Of a stretch of 64,000 nt of DNA, positions 53,859 through 63,453 are shown piece after piece. The stretch covers positions 1,550,001 to 1,614,000 of the forward strand of contig NZ_CP023439.1 of assembly GCF_002354895.1 (NCBI RefSeq), written 5' to 3'. The number at the start of each line of letters is the position of its first letter. The stretch's first letter is position 1. This stretch comes from Thauera sp. K11 (lineage in GTDB: Bacteria; Pseudomonadota; Gammaproteobacteria; Burkholderiales; Rhodocyclaceae). A program made the translations under genes and the position numbers. The notes beneath the pieces are model-generated. The model was not told where the DNA came from, did not search any database, and was given only the letters and a program-made list of their open reading frames with translations.

Positions 53859-55031
53859 ATGAGCGTCATCGAAAGCATCCGGCCCCATCATGCCAAGCTC
53901 ACCGCGATCCGGCGCGACATCCATGCGCATCCCGAGCTGGCCTTCGACGAGCACCGCACGGCAGATCTGGTCGCGCGCCACCTCGAGGCGCTGGGCATCG
54001 AGACCCACCGCGGCATCGGCGGCACCGGCGTGGTGGGCGTGGTGCGCGGCGGGCGCGGGCTGCGCGCGATCGGCCTGCGCGCCGACATGGACGCACTGCC
54101 GATCACCGAGCGCAACGACTTCGCCCACCGCTCCACGGTGCAGGGCTGCATGCACGCCTGCGGCCACGACGGCCACACGACCATGCTGCTCGGCGCGGCG
54201 GAAGTGCTGGCGGCGCGGCGCGATTTCGACGGCGTGGTGTACCTGATCTTCCAGCCGGCGGAAGAAGGCGAAGGCGGCGCGCGCGAGATGATCGCCGACG
54301 GCCTGTTCGACCGTTTTCCGATGGAGGCGGTGTTCGGCATGCACAACTGGCCCGGCCTGGAAGCGGGCACCTTCGCGGTGCATTCCGGCCCGGTGATGGC
54401 GAGCGCGGACCGCTTCGACATCCGCGTGTTCGGCGTCGGCGCCCACGCGGCGATGCCGCACCTGGGCGCCGATCCCATGCCGGCCGCGGCGGCGCTGGTG
54501 CTGGCGGCGCAGACCATCGTGTCGCGCATGCTGGACCCGGTCGATGCGGCGGTGGTGTCGATCACCCAGTTCCACGCCGGGGAGGCGTACAACGTGATTC
54601 CCGACCGTGCCGAGCTGTGCGGCACGGTGCGCGCTTTTTCCGCCGGGGTGCAGGACCGCGTCGAGGCGGCGCTGCGGCGCATGTGCGAGGGCATTGCCGC
54701 CGCCCATGGCGTGCGCATCGACTTCGAATACCGCCGCGGCTACCCGCCGACGATCAACACTGCGGCCGAGGCCGGGGAGTGCGCCGCGGCCGCGCGCGCG
54801 CTGGTCGGCGCCGGGCGCGTCAGCACTTCGGCGCGGCCCAGCCTGGGGGCGGAGGATTTCGCCTTCTTCCTGCAGCACAAGCCGGGCGCCTACGTGTGGA
54901 TCGGCAATGGTCCGGGCGAGGGCGGCTGCACGCTGCACAACCCGAACTACGACTTCAACGACGACGTGATCCCCACCGGCGTGGCCTACTGGGCCGAACT
55001 CGCGCGACGCCTGCTGCCGCACGGCGGCTGA
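53859..55031 (+). CDS. M20 family amidohydrolase (hippurate hydrolase / HipO-like)
   Basis: 390 residues. The metal-site motifs of the M20D group are present: CMHACGHDGHTTML (about 98-111), QPAEEGEGGAREM (about 130), GMHNWPG, and LGAEDFAFF (about 330). The substrate could be an N-acyl amino acid or indole-acetyl conjugate; it cannot be set from sequence. The start at MSVIESIR removes a repeat-encoded upstream stretch. Confidence 0.92.
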   Translation: MSVIESIRPHHAKLTAIRRDIHAHPELAFDEHRTADLVARHLEALGIETHRGIGGTGVVGVVRGGRGLRAIGLRADMDALPITERNDFAHRSTVQGCMHACGHDGHTTMLLGAAEVLAARRDFDGVVYLIFQPAEEGEGGAREMIADGLFDRFPMEAVFGMHNWPGLEAGTFAVHSGPVMASADRFDIRVFGVGAHAAMPHLGADPMPAAAALVLAAQTIVSRMLDPVDAAVVSITQFHAGEAYNVIPDRAELCGTVRAFSAGVQDRVEAALRRMCEGIAAAHGVRIDFEYRRGYPPTINTAAEAGECAAAARALVGAGRVSTSARPSLGAEDFAFFLQHKPGAYVWIGNGPGEGGCTLHNPNYDFNDDVIPTGVAYWAELARRLLPHGG

Positions 55032-55064
55032 GGCGCGGACCACGCGGCGCACCTTCCCGACGAC

Positions 55065-57560
55065 ATGAGAACACTCCGGCTTGCCTTGCGCATGATGCTG
55101 CGCGACCTGCGCGCAGGCGAACTCCACCTGCTCGGGCTGGCGATCGTGATCGCGGTCGCCAGCCTCGCCAGCGTCGGTTTTCTCGCCGACCGCGTCGGGC
55201 GGGCGCTGGACCGCGAGGCCAACCAGTTGCTCGGCGGCGACCTGCTGCTGCGTGCCGACCGGCCGTGGCCGCCGTCCTTCGCCGACGAGGCCCGCCGGCG
55301 CGGACTGGAGACGGCGACCACGGTGCTGTTCACCAGCATGGCCAGCACCGCGGAGACCGCCGTGCTGGCCGGCGTCAAGGCGGTGGACGCGGGGTATCCG
55401 CTGCGCGGCGCGGTGCGCATCGCGCCGGGGCCGAACCAGCCCGACGCCATCGCCGGGCGGGCGCCCGGGCCGGGCGAGGTATGGCTGGACGAACGCCTGT
55501 TCGCCGATCTGGGCGTGAAGGCCGGCGAGCGCGTCGGCTTCGGCGAGGTCGAGTTCCGCGTCGGCGGCATGGTCAGCTTCGAGTCGGATCGCGGCGCGAA
55601 TTTCTTCAGCCTGTTGCCGCGCGCGATCTTCAACCTGTCCGACCTCGCGGCGACCGGGCTGTTGGTCGAAGGCAGCCGCGCCAACTGGCGCCTGCACGTA
55701 GCCGGCACCCCCGAGGCGGTGGCCGGCTTCGAGCAATGGGCGCGCACCAGGCTGGGCCGTGGACAGGCGGTGGAGACGATAGAAAATGCGCGGCCCGAGG
55801 TGCGCGCCTCGCTCGACCAGGCACAGCGCTTCCTGCGCCTGGCGGCGCTGCTGGCGGTGATCCTCGCCGCGGTGGCGGTCGGCCTGTCGGCGCGCCGCTT
55901 CATGCAGCGCCACCTCGACGGCTGCGCGGTGCTGCGCTGCCTCGGGGCGCGGCAGGCGCAGGTGCTGGGCATCTTCATCGGCGAGTTCCTGATCTTCGGC
56001 CTGCTGGCCGCGGTGCTCGGCTCGGCCATCGGCTGGGCGGTGCAGTGGGGTCTGGCCGGCGGCCTGCGCGAGATCCTCGCCACCGAACTGCCGGCGCCGT
56101 CGCTGCTGCCGCTTGCGCACGGCGTGGCGGTGGGCATGGTGCTGCTGGCGGGCTTCGTGCTTCCGCAGTTGCTGCGGCTGGGCAAGGTGCCGACCCTGCG
56201 CGTGCTGCGGCGCGAGTTCAGCGCCGCCGAGCCGGTGTCCGGCGCGGCCTGGGCGTTCGGCCTCGCGGCCCTGCTGGCGCTGGTCTTCTGGATCGCCGCC
56301 GACGTGCGCCTGGGCCTGATGGTCGCGGGCGGGTTCGCCGCGGCGCTGGGAGTCTTCGCCCTGGCGGCATGGTGGGTGCTGGGGCTGGCCGCGCGGCTCA
56401 AGGGGCAGGGCAGCCTGCGCGGCGGCGGCTGGCGCTACGGCGTCGCCTCGCTCGGCCGGCGGGTGGGCGGCAGCGTGGTGCAGGCCGCCGCCCTCGGCCT
56501 GGGCATGACCGCGCTCCTGCTGCTGACGCTGATCCGCTCCGACCTGCTCGACAACTGGCGCCGCATGGCGCCGCCGGATGCGCCCAACCGCTTCGTCATC
56601 AACATCCAGCCCGACCAGCGCGAGGGCGTGCGCCAACTGTTCGCCGCCGCCGGCCTGCCGGTGCCCGGCATCGAGCCGATGATCCGCGGGCGCATGACGG
56701 CGATCAACGGCACGCCGGTGGCCCACGGATCCTATGCGGACGAGCGCACGCGCCGGCTCGTCGAGCGGGAGTTCAACCTGTCCTATTCTGCGGCGCTGCC
56801 CGGCGGCAACACGGTGATCGGCGGGCGCTGGCACGGCGCGGCGCGCACGCCGCAGTTCTCGGTGGAGAAGGGCCTGGCCGAGACCTTCGGGCTCAAGATC
56901 GGCGACGTGGTGAGCTTCGACGTGGCCGGACGCGCGGTGGAGGCGCCGATCACCAGCGTGCGCACGCTCGACTGGGATTCGATGCGGGTCAATTTCTTCT
57001 TCGTCGCTTCCGAGGGCGTGCTCGACGGCGCGCCCGCCAGCCTGATCACCAGCTTCCATCTGCCGGCCTCGGACCACGATTTCGTCGCCCGGCTGGTGCA
57101 TGCCTTTCCCAACCTGTCGGTGATCGACATCACCGCGGTGCTGGCGCAGGTGCAGGGCATGACCGACCGGCTGATCGTGATCGTGCAGTTCGTGTTCGGC
57201 TTCGCCGTGCTGGCCGGACTGATGGTCCTGTATGCCGCGCTGCAGGCGACGCACGACGAGCGCGAATACGAACTCGCGATGCTGCGCACGCTGGGCGCGC
57301 GCAATCGCCAGGTGCGGCAGGCCCTGCTCGCGGAATTCGTCGTCCTCGGCGGAGTGGCCGGGCTGCTCGCCGGCATCGGCGCCAGCGCCATCGGCTGGGC
57401 GCTGGCGCATTACGTGTTCAAGATGGCCTACGTGCCGGGCGTGCTGCCGCTGCTGGCGGCGACCGTGCTCGGTGCCGGCGGCGTGGTGGCGGGCGGCTGG
57501 CTCGGCACCCGCGGCCTGCTGTCGCGTCCGCCGCTGGCGAGCCTCCGGGCGCTGGCCTGA
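55065..57560 (+). CDS. FtsX-like ABC permease, YbbP family
   Basis: 831 residues. Two FtsX-type permease halves (helices near 20-40, 265-380, 415-490 and 720-830) with a periplasmic segment between. The second half has DEREYELAMLRTLGARNRQVRQ, the typical FtsX loop, and the first has RCLGARQAQVLGIFIGEFL. It is shaped like E. coli YbbP, which pairs with ATPase YbbA, but no ATPase gene lies beside it here. Possibly an export or lipid-related machine. It lies 33 nt after the M20 gene. Confidence 0.9.
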   Translation: MRTLRLALRMMLRDLRAGELHLLGLAIVIAVASLASVGFLADRVGRALDREANQLLGGDLLLRADRPWPPSFADEARRRGLETATTVLFTSMASTAETAVLAGVKAVDAGYPLRGAVRIAPGPNQPDAIAGRAPGPGEVWLDERLFADLGVKAGERVGFGEVEFRVGGMVSFESDRGANFFSLLPRAIFNLSDLAATGLLVEGSRANWRLHVAGTPEAVAGFEQWARTRLGRGQAVETIENARPEVRASLDQAQRFLRLAALLAVILAAVAVGLSARRFMQRHLDGCAVLRCLGARQAQVLGIFIGEFLIFGLLAAVLGSAIGWAVQWGLAGGLREILATELPAPSLLPLAHGVAVGMVLLAGFVLPQLLRLGKVPTLRVLRREFSAAEPVSGAAWAFGLAALLALVFWIAADVRLGLMVAGGFAAALGVFALAAWWVLGLAARLKGQGSLRGGGWRYGVASLGRRVGGSVVQAAALGLGMTALLLLTLIRSDLLDNWRRMAPPDAPNRFVINIQPDQREGVRQLFAAAGLPVPGIEPMIRGRMTAINGTPVAHGSYADERTRRLVEREFNLSYSAALPGGNTVIGGRWHGAARTPQFSVEKGLAETFGLKIGDVVSFDVAGRAVEAPITSVRTLDWDSMRVNFFFVASEGVLDGAPASLITSFHLPASDHDFVARLVHAFPNLSVIDITAVLAQVQGMTDRLIVIVQFVFGFAVLAGLMVLYAALQATHDEREYELAMLRTLGARNRQVRQALLAEFVVLGGVAGLLAGIGASAIGWALAHYVFKMAYVPGVLPLLAATVLGAGGVVAGGWLGTRGLLSRPPLASLRALA

Positions 57561-57571
57561 CCCACGGCCCG

Positions 57572-58795
57572 ATGACGCAGACCGAGATCCTCCTTGCCGC
57601 GCTGCTCGGCGTGGCGCTTCTGTTGCTGTCGTGGACCGTGTTCCGGCTGTCGCGCCTGCGTGACGAACTGGCCGAACGCCTGGGCGACGAACTCGGCGAA
57701 CAACTGGCGCTGAACCTGGGCGAGCAGCATCGCGCCCTGCTGCGCGACCTGCACGAGGGGCTGGGCCGCCAGACCGACCGCATCGGCGAGCACGCGCGCG
57801 CCGACCGCGAGCTGCTGCAGCGCGGCCTGGCCGCCGCCTCGGTGCAGTTGTCGCGCAGCATCCAGGTGCTGACCCGCAGCGTCGATGGCCGCCTGGAAAG
57901 CATCGCCGGCCATGTGAACCAGCGCCTCGACGAGGGGTTCCGCAAGACCAACGAGACCTTCGCCAGCGTGATGGCGCGGCTGGCGACGATCGACGAGGCG
58001 CAGAAGAAGATCGACGGCCTCACCACCAACGTCGTCAGCCTGCAGGAACTGCTGGGCGACAAGCGCGCGCGCGGCGCCTTCGGCGAGGTCCAGCTTGAGG
58101 CGCTGGTGCAGAACGCGCTGCCGCCCGATGCCTATGAATTCCAGGCGGCGCTGCCGAACGGCACGCGGGCCGACTGCGTGCTCACGCTGCCGCCGCCGAC
58201 CGGGCAGGTGGCGGTGGACGCCAAGTTTCCGCTCGAGAACTACCACCGCATGTTCGATTCATCGCTGGGCGAGCCCGGGCGGCGCGCGGCGCAGCAGGCT
58301 TTCCGTGCCGACGTGCGGCGGCACGTGGATGCGATCGCGTCGAAGTACATCCTGCCCGGCGTGACTTCGGACGGCGCGGTGATGTTCCTGCCGGCGGAGG
58401 CGGTGTTTGCCGAGGTGCATGCCTACCATCCGGAAGTGGTCGCCCATGCGCAGCAGAAGCGCGTGTGGATCGTGTCGCCGACCACGCTGATGGCGGTGCT
58501 CAACACCGCCCGCGCGGTACTCAAGGACGTCGAGACGCGCAGGCAGATCCACGTCATCAAGGATGCGCTCGGCAAGCTGGCGAAGGATTTCCACCGCTTC
58601 GACGAGCGCATGAATGCGCTCGCGCGCCACATCGAGCAGGCGAACAAGGATGTGCAAGACGTGCAGACCTCGAGCCGCAAGATCAGCGCGCATTTCCACA
58701 CGATAGAATCGGCGCGGCTGGACGAACTGCCCGCGGGGCCGGGCGAAGCCGGCGGGGCGGGCAGTTCGTCCAGCCGCGCCGGAACCGGCGACTGA
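57572..58795 (+). CDS. rmuC: RmuC, DNA recombination limiting protein
   Basis: 407 residues. N-terminal membrane anchor (about 5-25), a coiled-coil region (about 30-150), then the RmuC core with GAFGEVQLEALVQNALPPDAY, VDAKFPLENY (a PD-(D/E)xK-like region) and VMFLPAEAVFAEVHAY near 275. A polar Ser/Gly-rich tail ends the protein. RmuC limits inversions at repeats in E. coli. It starts 11 nt after the YbbP-like gene. Confidence 0.95.
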   Translation: MTQTEILLAALLGVALLLLSWTVFRLSRLRDELAERLGDELGEQLALNLGEQHRALLRDLHEGLGRQTDRIGEHARADRELLQRGLAAASVQLSRSIQVLTRSVDGRLESIAGHVNQRLDEGFRKTNETFASVMARLATIDEAQKKIDGLTTNVVSLQELLGDKRARGAFGEVQLEALVQNALPPDAYEFQAALPNGTRADCVLTLPPPTGQVAVDAKFPLENYHRMFDSSLGEPGRRAAQQAFRADVRRHVDAIASKYILPGVTSDGAVMFLPAEAVFAEVHAYHPEVVAHAQQKRVWIVSPTTLMAVLNTARAVLKDVETRRQIHVIKDALGKLAKDFHRFDERMNALARHIEQANKDVQDVQTSSRKISAHFHTIESARLDELPAGPGEAGGAGSSSSRAGTGD

Positions 58796-58829
58796 GCCGG
58801 CGCTTCGCGCGGCCGCCGGCGGCGGTCCG

Positions 58830-59156
58830 TCAGCGGGAGGCGGCCTTCGCGCCCGCTTCGCACTTCTTGATGAACGAGTTGCGGGCCGCTCCGGCCAGCG
58901 CTTTGCCGTTCTTGTCGACGGCGCGCGCCGCGCAGCCTGCACCCGCTTCGGCATTGCACTTCTTCATGAACGAGGCGCGCGCTGCCCCGGCCAGCGGCTT
59001 GCCGTTCTTGTCCACTGCGCGGGACTCGCAGCCCGAGGCTGCCGCGGGCGCGGCGGCGGCGGGTGCGGCAGCCTCGGCCGGTGCGGCCGGCGCCTGGGCG
59101 AGGGCGAGGTTGCTGATGGCGAGGCCGGTCAGGATTGCGGCGATCAGGCGGGACAT
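58830..59156 (-). CDS. PsiF-like exported protein with two repeats
   Basis: 108 residues with a signal peptide (about 1-20, ending ALAQ), an Ala/Pro-rich linker, then two near-identical units of about 28 residues: C-x2-RAVDKNGKPLAGAARASFMKKC and its second copy. Each unit has a pair of cysteines at its ends, probably disulfide-bonded in the periplasm. The unit matches PsiF, a phosphate-starvation protein of unknown function. No Pho box was seen. Confidence 0.9.
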   Translation of the reverse strand: MSRLIAAILTGLAISNLALAQAPAAPAEAAAPAAAAPAAASGCESRAVDKNGKPLAGAARASFMKKCNAEAGAGCAARAVDKNGKALAGAARNSFIKKCEAGAKAASR

Positions 59157-59258
59157 CGTGTGCTCCTTCGGAAGGTTGTCCGCCCGGCCCCTGCCATCGG
59201 GGCGGAGGCGGCGGGACGGCGGTCGTGGTTCGGCTGCGGGGAACTGCGGGGGTGCACT

Positions 59259-59699
59259 CTAGATCGTTTCGGTGAAGTGCAGATAGGGCAGCGTATCGCT
59301 GCCGATGCGGATGCGATGCACCTCGGTCAGGCCGTTGGCGCGCAGCAGCACGGTGTAGCTGCCGTGTGCCAGCGGTCCCACCATGCTGTCGCCATGAAGG
59401 GCGAGATGCACGACCTTGCGGCCGCCGGCGTCGAGCACGCGCAGATGGGCGAGGGCGCCACCGGGCGCGTGCGCACCCGCCGCCATGCCGGCGAGTGCGA
59501 AGCGGTGCCGATAGCCGTGCCGCGCCTCGGCCGCGGCATCGTCGGTGTGCGCATCGTCGTCGCGGCTGTCGGTCGCCGGCTGCCGGGCGCTGTCGTCGGC
59601 GAGTGCGGGCGTGGTGCCGACGCCGATGGCGAAGGCGGTGGCGGCCAGTTGCAGAAAGCGCTTGATCGCGCGGCGGGAAATCCGGTGTCTGCCTTTCAT
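59259..59699 (-). CDS. Exported protein of unknown function
   Basis: 146 residues. Basic N-terminus and hydrophobic stretch (about 13-35, ending ALADD) form a signal peptide, followed by an acidic low-complexity part (about 36-60). The C-terminal part is beta-rich (HLALHGDSMVGPLAHGSYTVLLRANGLTEVHRIRI), resembling a carboxypeptidase-regulatory/transthyretin-like fold. No cysteines occur in the mature protein. It lies 57 nt downstream of the Do-type protease gene on the same strand. Confidence 0.7.
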   Translation of the reverse strand: MKGRHRISRRAIKRFLQLAATAFAIGVGTTPALADDSARQPATDSRDDDAHTDDAAAEARHGYRHRFALAGMAAGAHAPGGALAHLRVLDAGGRKVVHLALHGDSMVGPLAHGSYTVLLRANGLTEVHRIRIGSDTLPYLHFTETI

Positions 59700-59756
59700 G
59701 CCTGTCTCCGTATCGGGTGGCGGCCGCTGCGGCCGCCGGTGCGTGGAAGTCGTGGA

Positions 59757-61232
59757 TCAGCCGAGTTCGATCGGCACGAAGATGCGGGCCTCGTTGCGCT
59801 GGATCAGCAGCGCGACGTGCTTGCCGGCTCCGGCGACCTGCTTGCGCAGTTCGTCCGCGCTGGCGACCGGCCTGCCGTTCACCGCGAGGATCACGTCGCC
59901 GCCCTCGATGCCGGCGCGCGCCGCCGGTCCGCCGGCATCGAGCACCAGCAGTCCGCCCTGGGCCTCGGCCTGCTGCCGTTCCTGCGGGCTGAGCGGCCGC
60001 ACCGCGACGCCGAGCCGGCCGCGGTCGGGCGAGGCGGCGTCTTCGCCCGCGGCCTCGGCGGTTTTCATCTCGTCCACGGTGACGGTCAGCGAGCGCGTCT
60101 TGCCCTTGTGCCAGACTTCCAGCGCCACCGGCTTGCCCGGCTTGACCGCCGCGACCCTGGACGGCAGTTCGGCCGACGAGGCGACCGCTTCGCCATCGAA
60201 CTTCAGGATGACGTCGCCCGCCTCCAGGCCGGCCCTGGCCGCCGGGCTGTCGGCTTCGACCCGGCTCACGAGCGCGCCGCGCGCGGCGTCGAGGCCGAAG
60301 GATTCGGCAAGGCCCTGATTGACGTCCTGGATGGCGACGCCGAGCCGGCCGCGGGTGACCTTGCCGTGCGCGAGCAACTGGTCCTTGATCTGCGCGGCGA
60401 CGTTGATCGGGATCGCGAACGACAGGCCCTGGTAGCCGCCCGAACGGCTGTAGATCTGCGAATTGATGCCCACCACCTCGCCCTTCAGGTTGAGCAGCGG
60501 CCCGCCCGAGTTGCCCGGATTGATGGCGACGTCGGTCTGGATGAAGGGCACGTAGCCCTCGTCGGGCAGGGAGCGCGACTTGGCGGACACGATGCCCGCC
60601 GTCACGCTGTTCTCGAAGCCGAAGGGCGAGCCGATGGCGAGCACCCAGTCGCCCACCTTGGTCTGCGCCGGATCGCCGAGCGGAACGGTGGGCAGGTCGT
60701 GCGCATCGATCTTGAGGACCGCGATGTCGGTCGGCTTGTCGACGCCGAGCACCTTGGCCTTGAACTCGCGCTTGTCGGTGAGCTTGACGGTGACCTGGTT
60801 CGCATCCTCGACCACGTGGGCATTGGTCAGGATCACGCCGCCGGGGCTGACGATGAAGCCCGAACCCATGCCGCGCTTGATCTGTTCGCCCTGCGGCACC
60901 TGGAACTGCGGCCCGAAGCGGCGCAGGAAGTCGTAGAACGGGTCGTCGGGGTCGATGTTGCCGAAGGGCGACTGTGTGCGCGCGCTGGCCTTGACCGTGC
61001 CTTCGACGCTGATGTTTACCACCGCCGGACCGTAGCGTTCCACGATGCTGCCGAAGTCGGGCAGGGACAGCGGGGGCGCGGCGGTGGCCGCGCCGGCCGG
61101 CGCGGCGGCGAAGGCGGGCGCAGCGGATTCGGCATGCGCCGTGCCGGCGAAGCGCGCTCCTTCGTAGGCGCCCAGGAAGATGCTTGCGATGGCGGTCGAG
61201 AGAATGCCGAACTTGATGACCGTGGCTTTCAT
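59757..61232 (-). CDS. Do-type periplasmic serine protease (DegP/MucD-like)
   Basis: 491 residues with a signal peptide (about 1-35). The catalytic triad is His in TNAHVVED (about 137), Asp in DKPTDIAVLK (about 167) and Ser in GNSGGPL (about 243). Two PDZ domains follow (about 285-370 and 390-490). It acts in envelope protein quality control. It is downstream of the two-component genes by about 95 nt, suggesting control by that system. Confidence 0.95.
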   Translation of the reverse strand: MKATVIKFGILSTAIASIFLGAYEGARFAGTAHAESAAPAFAAAPAGAATAAPPLSLPDFGSIVERYGPAVVNISVEGTVKASARTQSPFGNIDPDDPFYDFLRRFGPQFQVPQGEQIKRGMGSGFIVSPGGVILTNAHVVEDANQVTVKLTDKREFKAKVLGVDKPTDIAVLKIDAHDLPTVPLGDPAQTKVGDWVLAIGSPFGFENSVTAGIVSAKSRSLPDEGYVPFIQTDVAINPGNSGGPLLNLKGEVVGINSQIYSRSGGYQGLSFAIPINVAAQIKDQLLAHGKVTRGRLGVAIQDVNQGLAESFGLDAARGALVSRVEADSPAARAGLEAGDVILKFDGEAVASSAELPSRVAAVKPGKPVALEVWHKGKTRSLTVTVDEMKTAEAAGEDAASPDRGRLGVAVRPLSPQERQQAEAQGGLLVLDAGGPAARAGIEGGDVILAVNGRPVASADELRKQVAGAGKHVALLIQRNEARIFVPIELG

Positions 61233-61327
61233 GTCTGCCTCCTTATGCTGGAGCGGGCGAGCACCGCCCGCGACGCCTGCAGGCTAAGGGAGGCTGGCTT
61301 AAGGAAAACTTAAGGCGGAAGGCAGGG

Positions 61328-62653
61328 TCAGCCGGCCGCGGCGGCGGGCGGAAAGCCCACCGCCACGCGCAGGCCGCCCAGCGGCGAGGCGTCGAGCACG
61401 AGCCGGGCGCCGTGCCGTTCGGCAATGCTGCGCACGATCGCGAGCCCCAGGCCGGAGCCGGTCTGTTCCTGGCCCGCGCGGCGGTAGAAGCGGTCGAGTA
61501 CCCGCTCGCGCTCCGCGGGCGGGATGCCCGGGCCGCTGTCGGATACGTACAGCCAGCAGAGCGGGTCGCCGTCGTCCCGGCGCACGCCGACGTCGATGCG
61601 CCCGCCTTCCGGCGTGTAGCGGATGGCGTTGTCGATCAGGTTGCCGGCGAGGGTGCGCAGCGCGGCGGCATCGCCCAGCACCGCGAGTCGATCGTCCAGC
61701 GCCTCCGCACCGAGGTCGATGCGGCGCGCCTCCGCCAGCGGCGCATGGTCGGCCAGCGTCCGGCGTGCGACGTCGGCCAGCATCACCGGCGCGTGCGCCG
61801 GTGCGGCGGCGCCCGGCTCCTGGCGGGCCAGGGTCAGCAACTGCTGGACCATGTGGGTGGCGCGCTGGAGGCCGGCGCGCAGTTCGCCGAGGGCGGCGGC
61901 GCGCGCCTGGGGGTCGCCGGCGCGCTCGCATAGATGCAACTGGATCTGCAGCGCGGCGAGCGGGGTGCGCAGTTCGTGCGCGGCGTCGGCGACGAAGGCA
62001 CGCTGCGCGGCGAGGGCCTGGTCCAGCCGGTCGAGCAGGTGGTTCAGCGCATGGACCAGCGGGCGCGCCTCGTCGGGAACGTGCTCGGCGCGCAGCGGTT
62101 CGAGCGAGTCCGGGCGGCGCGTGGCGACGTCGCGCGCGAGGCGTTCCAGCGGCCGCAGCCCGCGGCCGACGAGATACCAGATGAGGGCGCCGAACAGCGG
62201 GATCACCGCCAGCAGCGGGATCAGCGTGCGCAGCGCGGCATCGGCCGCCATGCGGCTGCGCACCGACATCGGCTGGGCGACCTGGATCACGCGGTCGAGC
62301 AGCGGGATCGAGAACACGCGCCAGTCGCCCTCCGAGGTTCTCACGGTGCTGTAGCCGAGCTGGGCGAGCGAGGGCAGGGTGCTGTGCGGGCGCGACAGGT
62401 AGAGCTGCACGCCGCTGCTGTCCCAGACCTGGATGACGAAGTCGAGCGATTCTTCCGGCGGCGCGAGCGGTGCGGCGTTCGGCCGGCCGAACTGCTGGTC
62501 GCGCAGCGACAGGGCGAGCTGGCGCAACTGGTAATCCATGAGGCCGTCGATTTCCGCCCGCGCCGCGACGAAGGTCGCCAGCCCGCCGCTCAGGAAGACG
62601 GCGGCGAGCGCCGCCAGCAGGGACAGCAGCAGGGTGCGGCGCAGGGAGTTCAT
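61328..62653 (-). CDS. Sensor histidine kinase (QseC/TctE-like)
   Basis: 441 residues. Two membrane helices (about 8-30 and 140-162) enclose a periplasmic part, then a HAMP-like segment, HisKA with FVADAAHELRTPLAAL (His near 226) and the HATPase with NLIDNAIRYTPEGG and DSGPGIP, then GSGLGLAIV. It phosphorylates the response regulator encoded just upstream. Its stimulus is unknown. The ATG lies 64 nt past the regulator stop. Confidence 0.94.
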   Translation of the reverse strand: MNSLRRTLLLSLLAALAAVFLSGGLATFVAARAEIDGLMDYQLRQLALSLRDQQFGRPNAAPLAPPEESLDFVIQVWDSSGVQLYLSRPHSTLPSLAQLGYSTVRTSEGDWRVFSIPLLDRVIQVAQPMSVRSRMAADAALRTLIPLLAVIPLFGALIWYLVGRGLRPLERLARDVATRRPDSLEPLRAEHVPDEARPLVHALNHLLDRLDQALAAQRAFVADAAHELRTPLAALQIQLHLCERAGDPQARAAALGELRAGLQRATHMVQQLLTLARQEPGAAAPAHAPVMLADVARRTLADHAPLAEARRIDLGAEALDDRLAVLGDAAALRTLAGNLIDNAIRYTPEGGRIDVGVRRDDGDPLCWLYVSDSGPGIPPAERERVLDRFYRRAGQEQTGSGLGLAIVRSIAERHGARLVLDASPLGGLRVAVGFPPAAAAG

Positions 62654-62717
62654 CGGGGCCTGCCGGGGTTCGCCGCCGCGGCGGCGACGGGGCGGGGGCG
62701 GGCGGCGGCGCCTGCGT

Positions 62718-63380
62718 TCACGGCTGCACCGGCACGTAGTAGCCCACGCCGCGCAGGTTGCGGACCCATCCGGAACCGAGCTTGCGCCGCAGGGCGTGGA
62801 TGTGGACCTCCACCGTATTGCTCTCGACTTCCTCGTCCCAGCCGTAGATGCGTTCCTCCAGTTGCGCGCGCGACAGCGGTTTGCCGGGCTGTTCGAGCAG
62901 GGCGCACAGCAGCGAGAATTCGCGCGCCGACAGGCGGACCGGCGCGCCCTCCAGGGTGACGCGGTGGGCGGCCGGATCGACCTGCAGCGCACCGAGCGTG
63001 ATCAGCGGCGCCGCGGTGCCGCGGCGGCGGCGCAGCAGCGCCCGTATGCGTGCGCCGAGTTCGTCGAGGTCGAAGGGTTTGACGAGGTAGTCGTCGGCAC
63101 CGGCATCGAGGCCGCGGACCCGGTCGGCGACCGCGTCGCGGGCGGTCATGACCAGCACCGGCACGGCATGGCCGGCACCGCGCAGCCGTTGCAGCAGTTC
63201 GATGCCGTCGCGCCGCGGCAGGCCGAGATCGAGCAGCAGCAGTTCGTAGGGGTTGTCGGCGACGGCAAGCTCGGCGGCGACGCCGTCGCGCACCCAGTCG
63301 ACGGAATAGCCTTCGCCGCGCAATGCCTGCTGCACGCCGGCGCCGATCATCGGGTCGTCCTCGATCAGCAGCAGGCGCAT
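62718..63380 (-). CDS. OmpR-family response regulator (QseB/TctD-like)
   Basis: 220 residues. Receiver domain with acidic pair IEDD, phosphoacceptor Asp51 in LLLLDLGLP, Lys in LVKPFD; then a winged-helix domain with SAREFSLLCALLEQPGKPLSR and EVHIHALRRKLG. It is the first gene of the operon with the sensor kinase and possibly the protease. Confidence 0.95.
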   Translation of the reverse strand: MRLLLIEDDPMIGAGVQQALRGEGYSVDWVRDGVAAELAVADNPYELLLLDLGLPRRDGIELLQRLRGAGHAVPVLVMTARDAVADRVRGLDAGADDYLVKPFDLDELGARIRALLRRRRGTAAPLITLGALQVDPAAHRVTLEGAPVRLSAREFSLLCALLEQPGKPLSRAQLEERIYGWDEEVESNTVEVHIHALRRKLGSGWVRNLRGVGYYVPVQP

Positions 63381-63453
63381 CGCGTTCGCGGGGCAGGGAG
63401 GTGGATTAGCATGGGCGGCAGGTTACGCGAAAACGCCATCCGGGGAGAATCGC

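Noticed and set aside
53607..57410. A 1,267-codon open frame on the minus strand
   Set aside because: Antisense to the M20 and YbbP-like genes. It is rich in His/Arg/Gln repeats typical of shadow frames, with no plausible domain.
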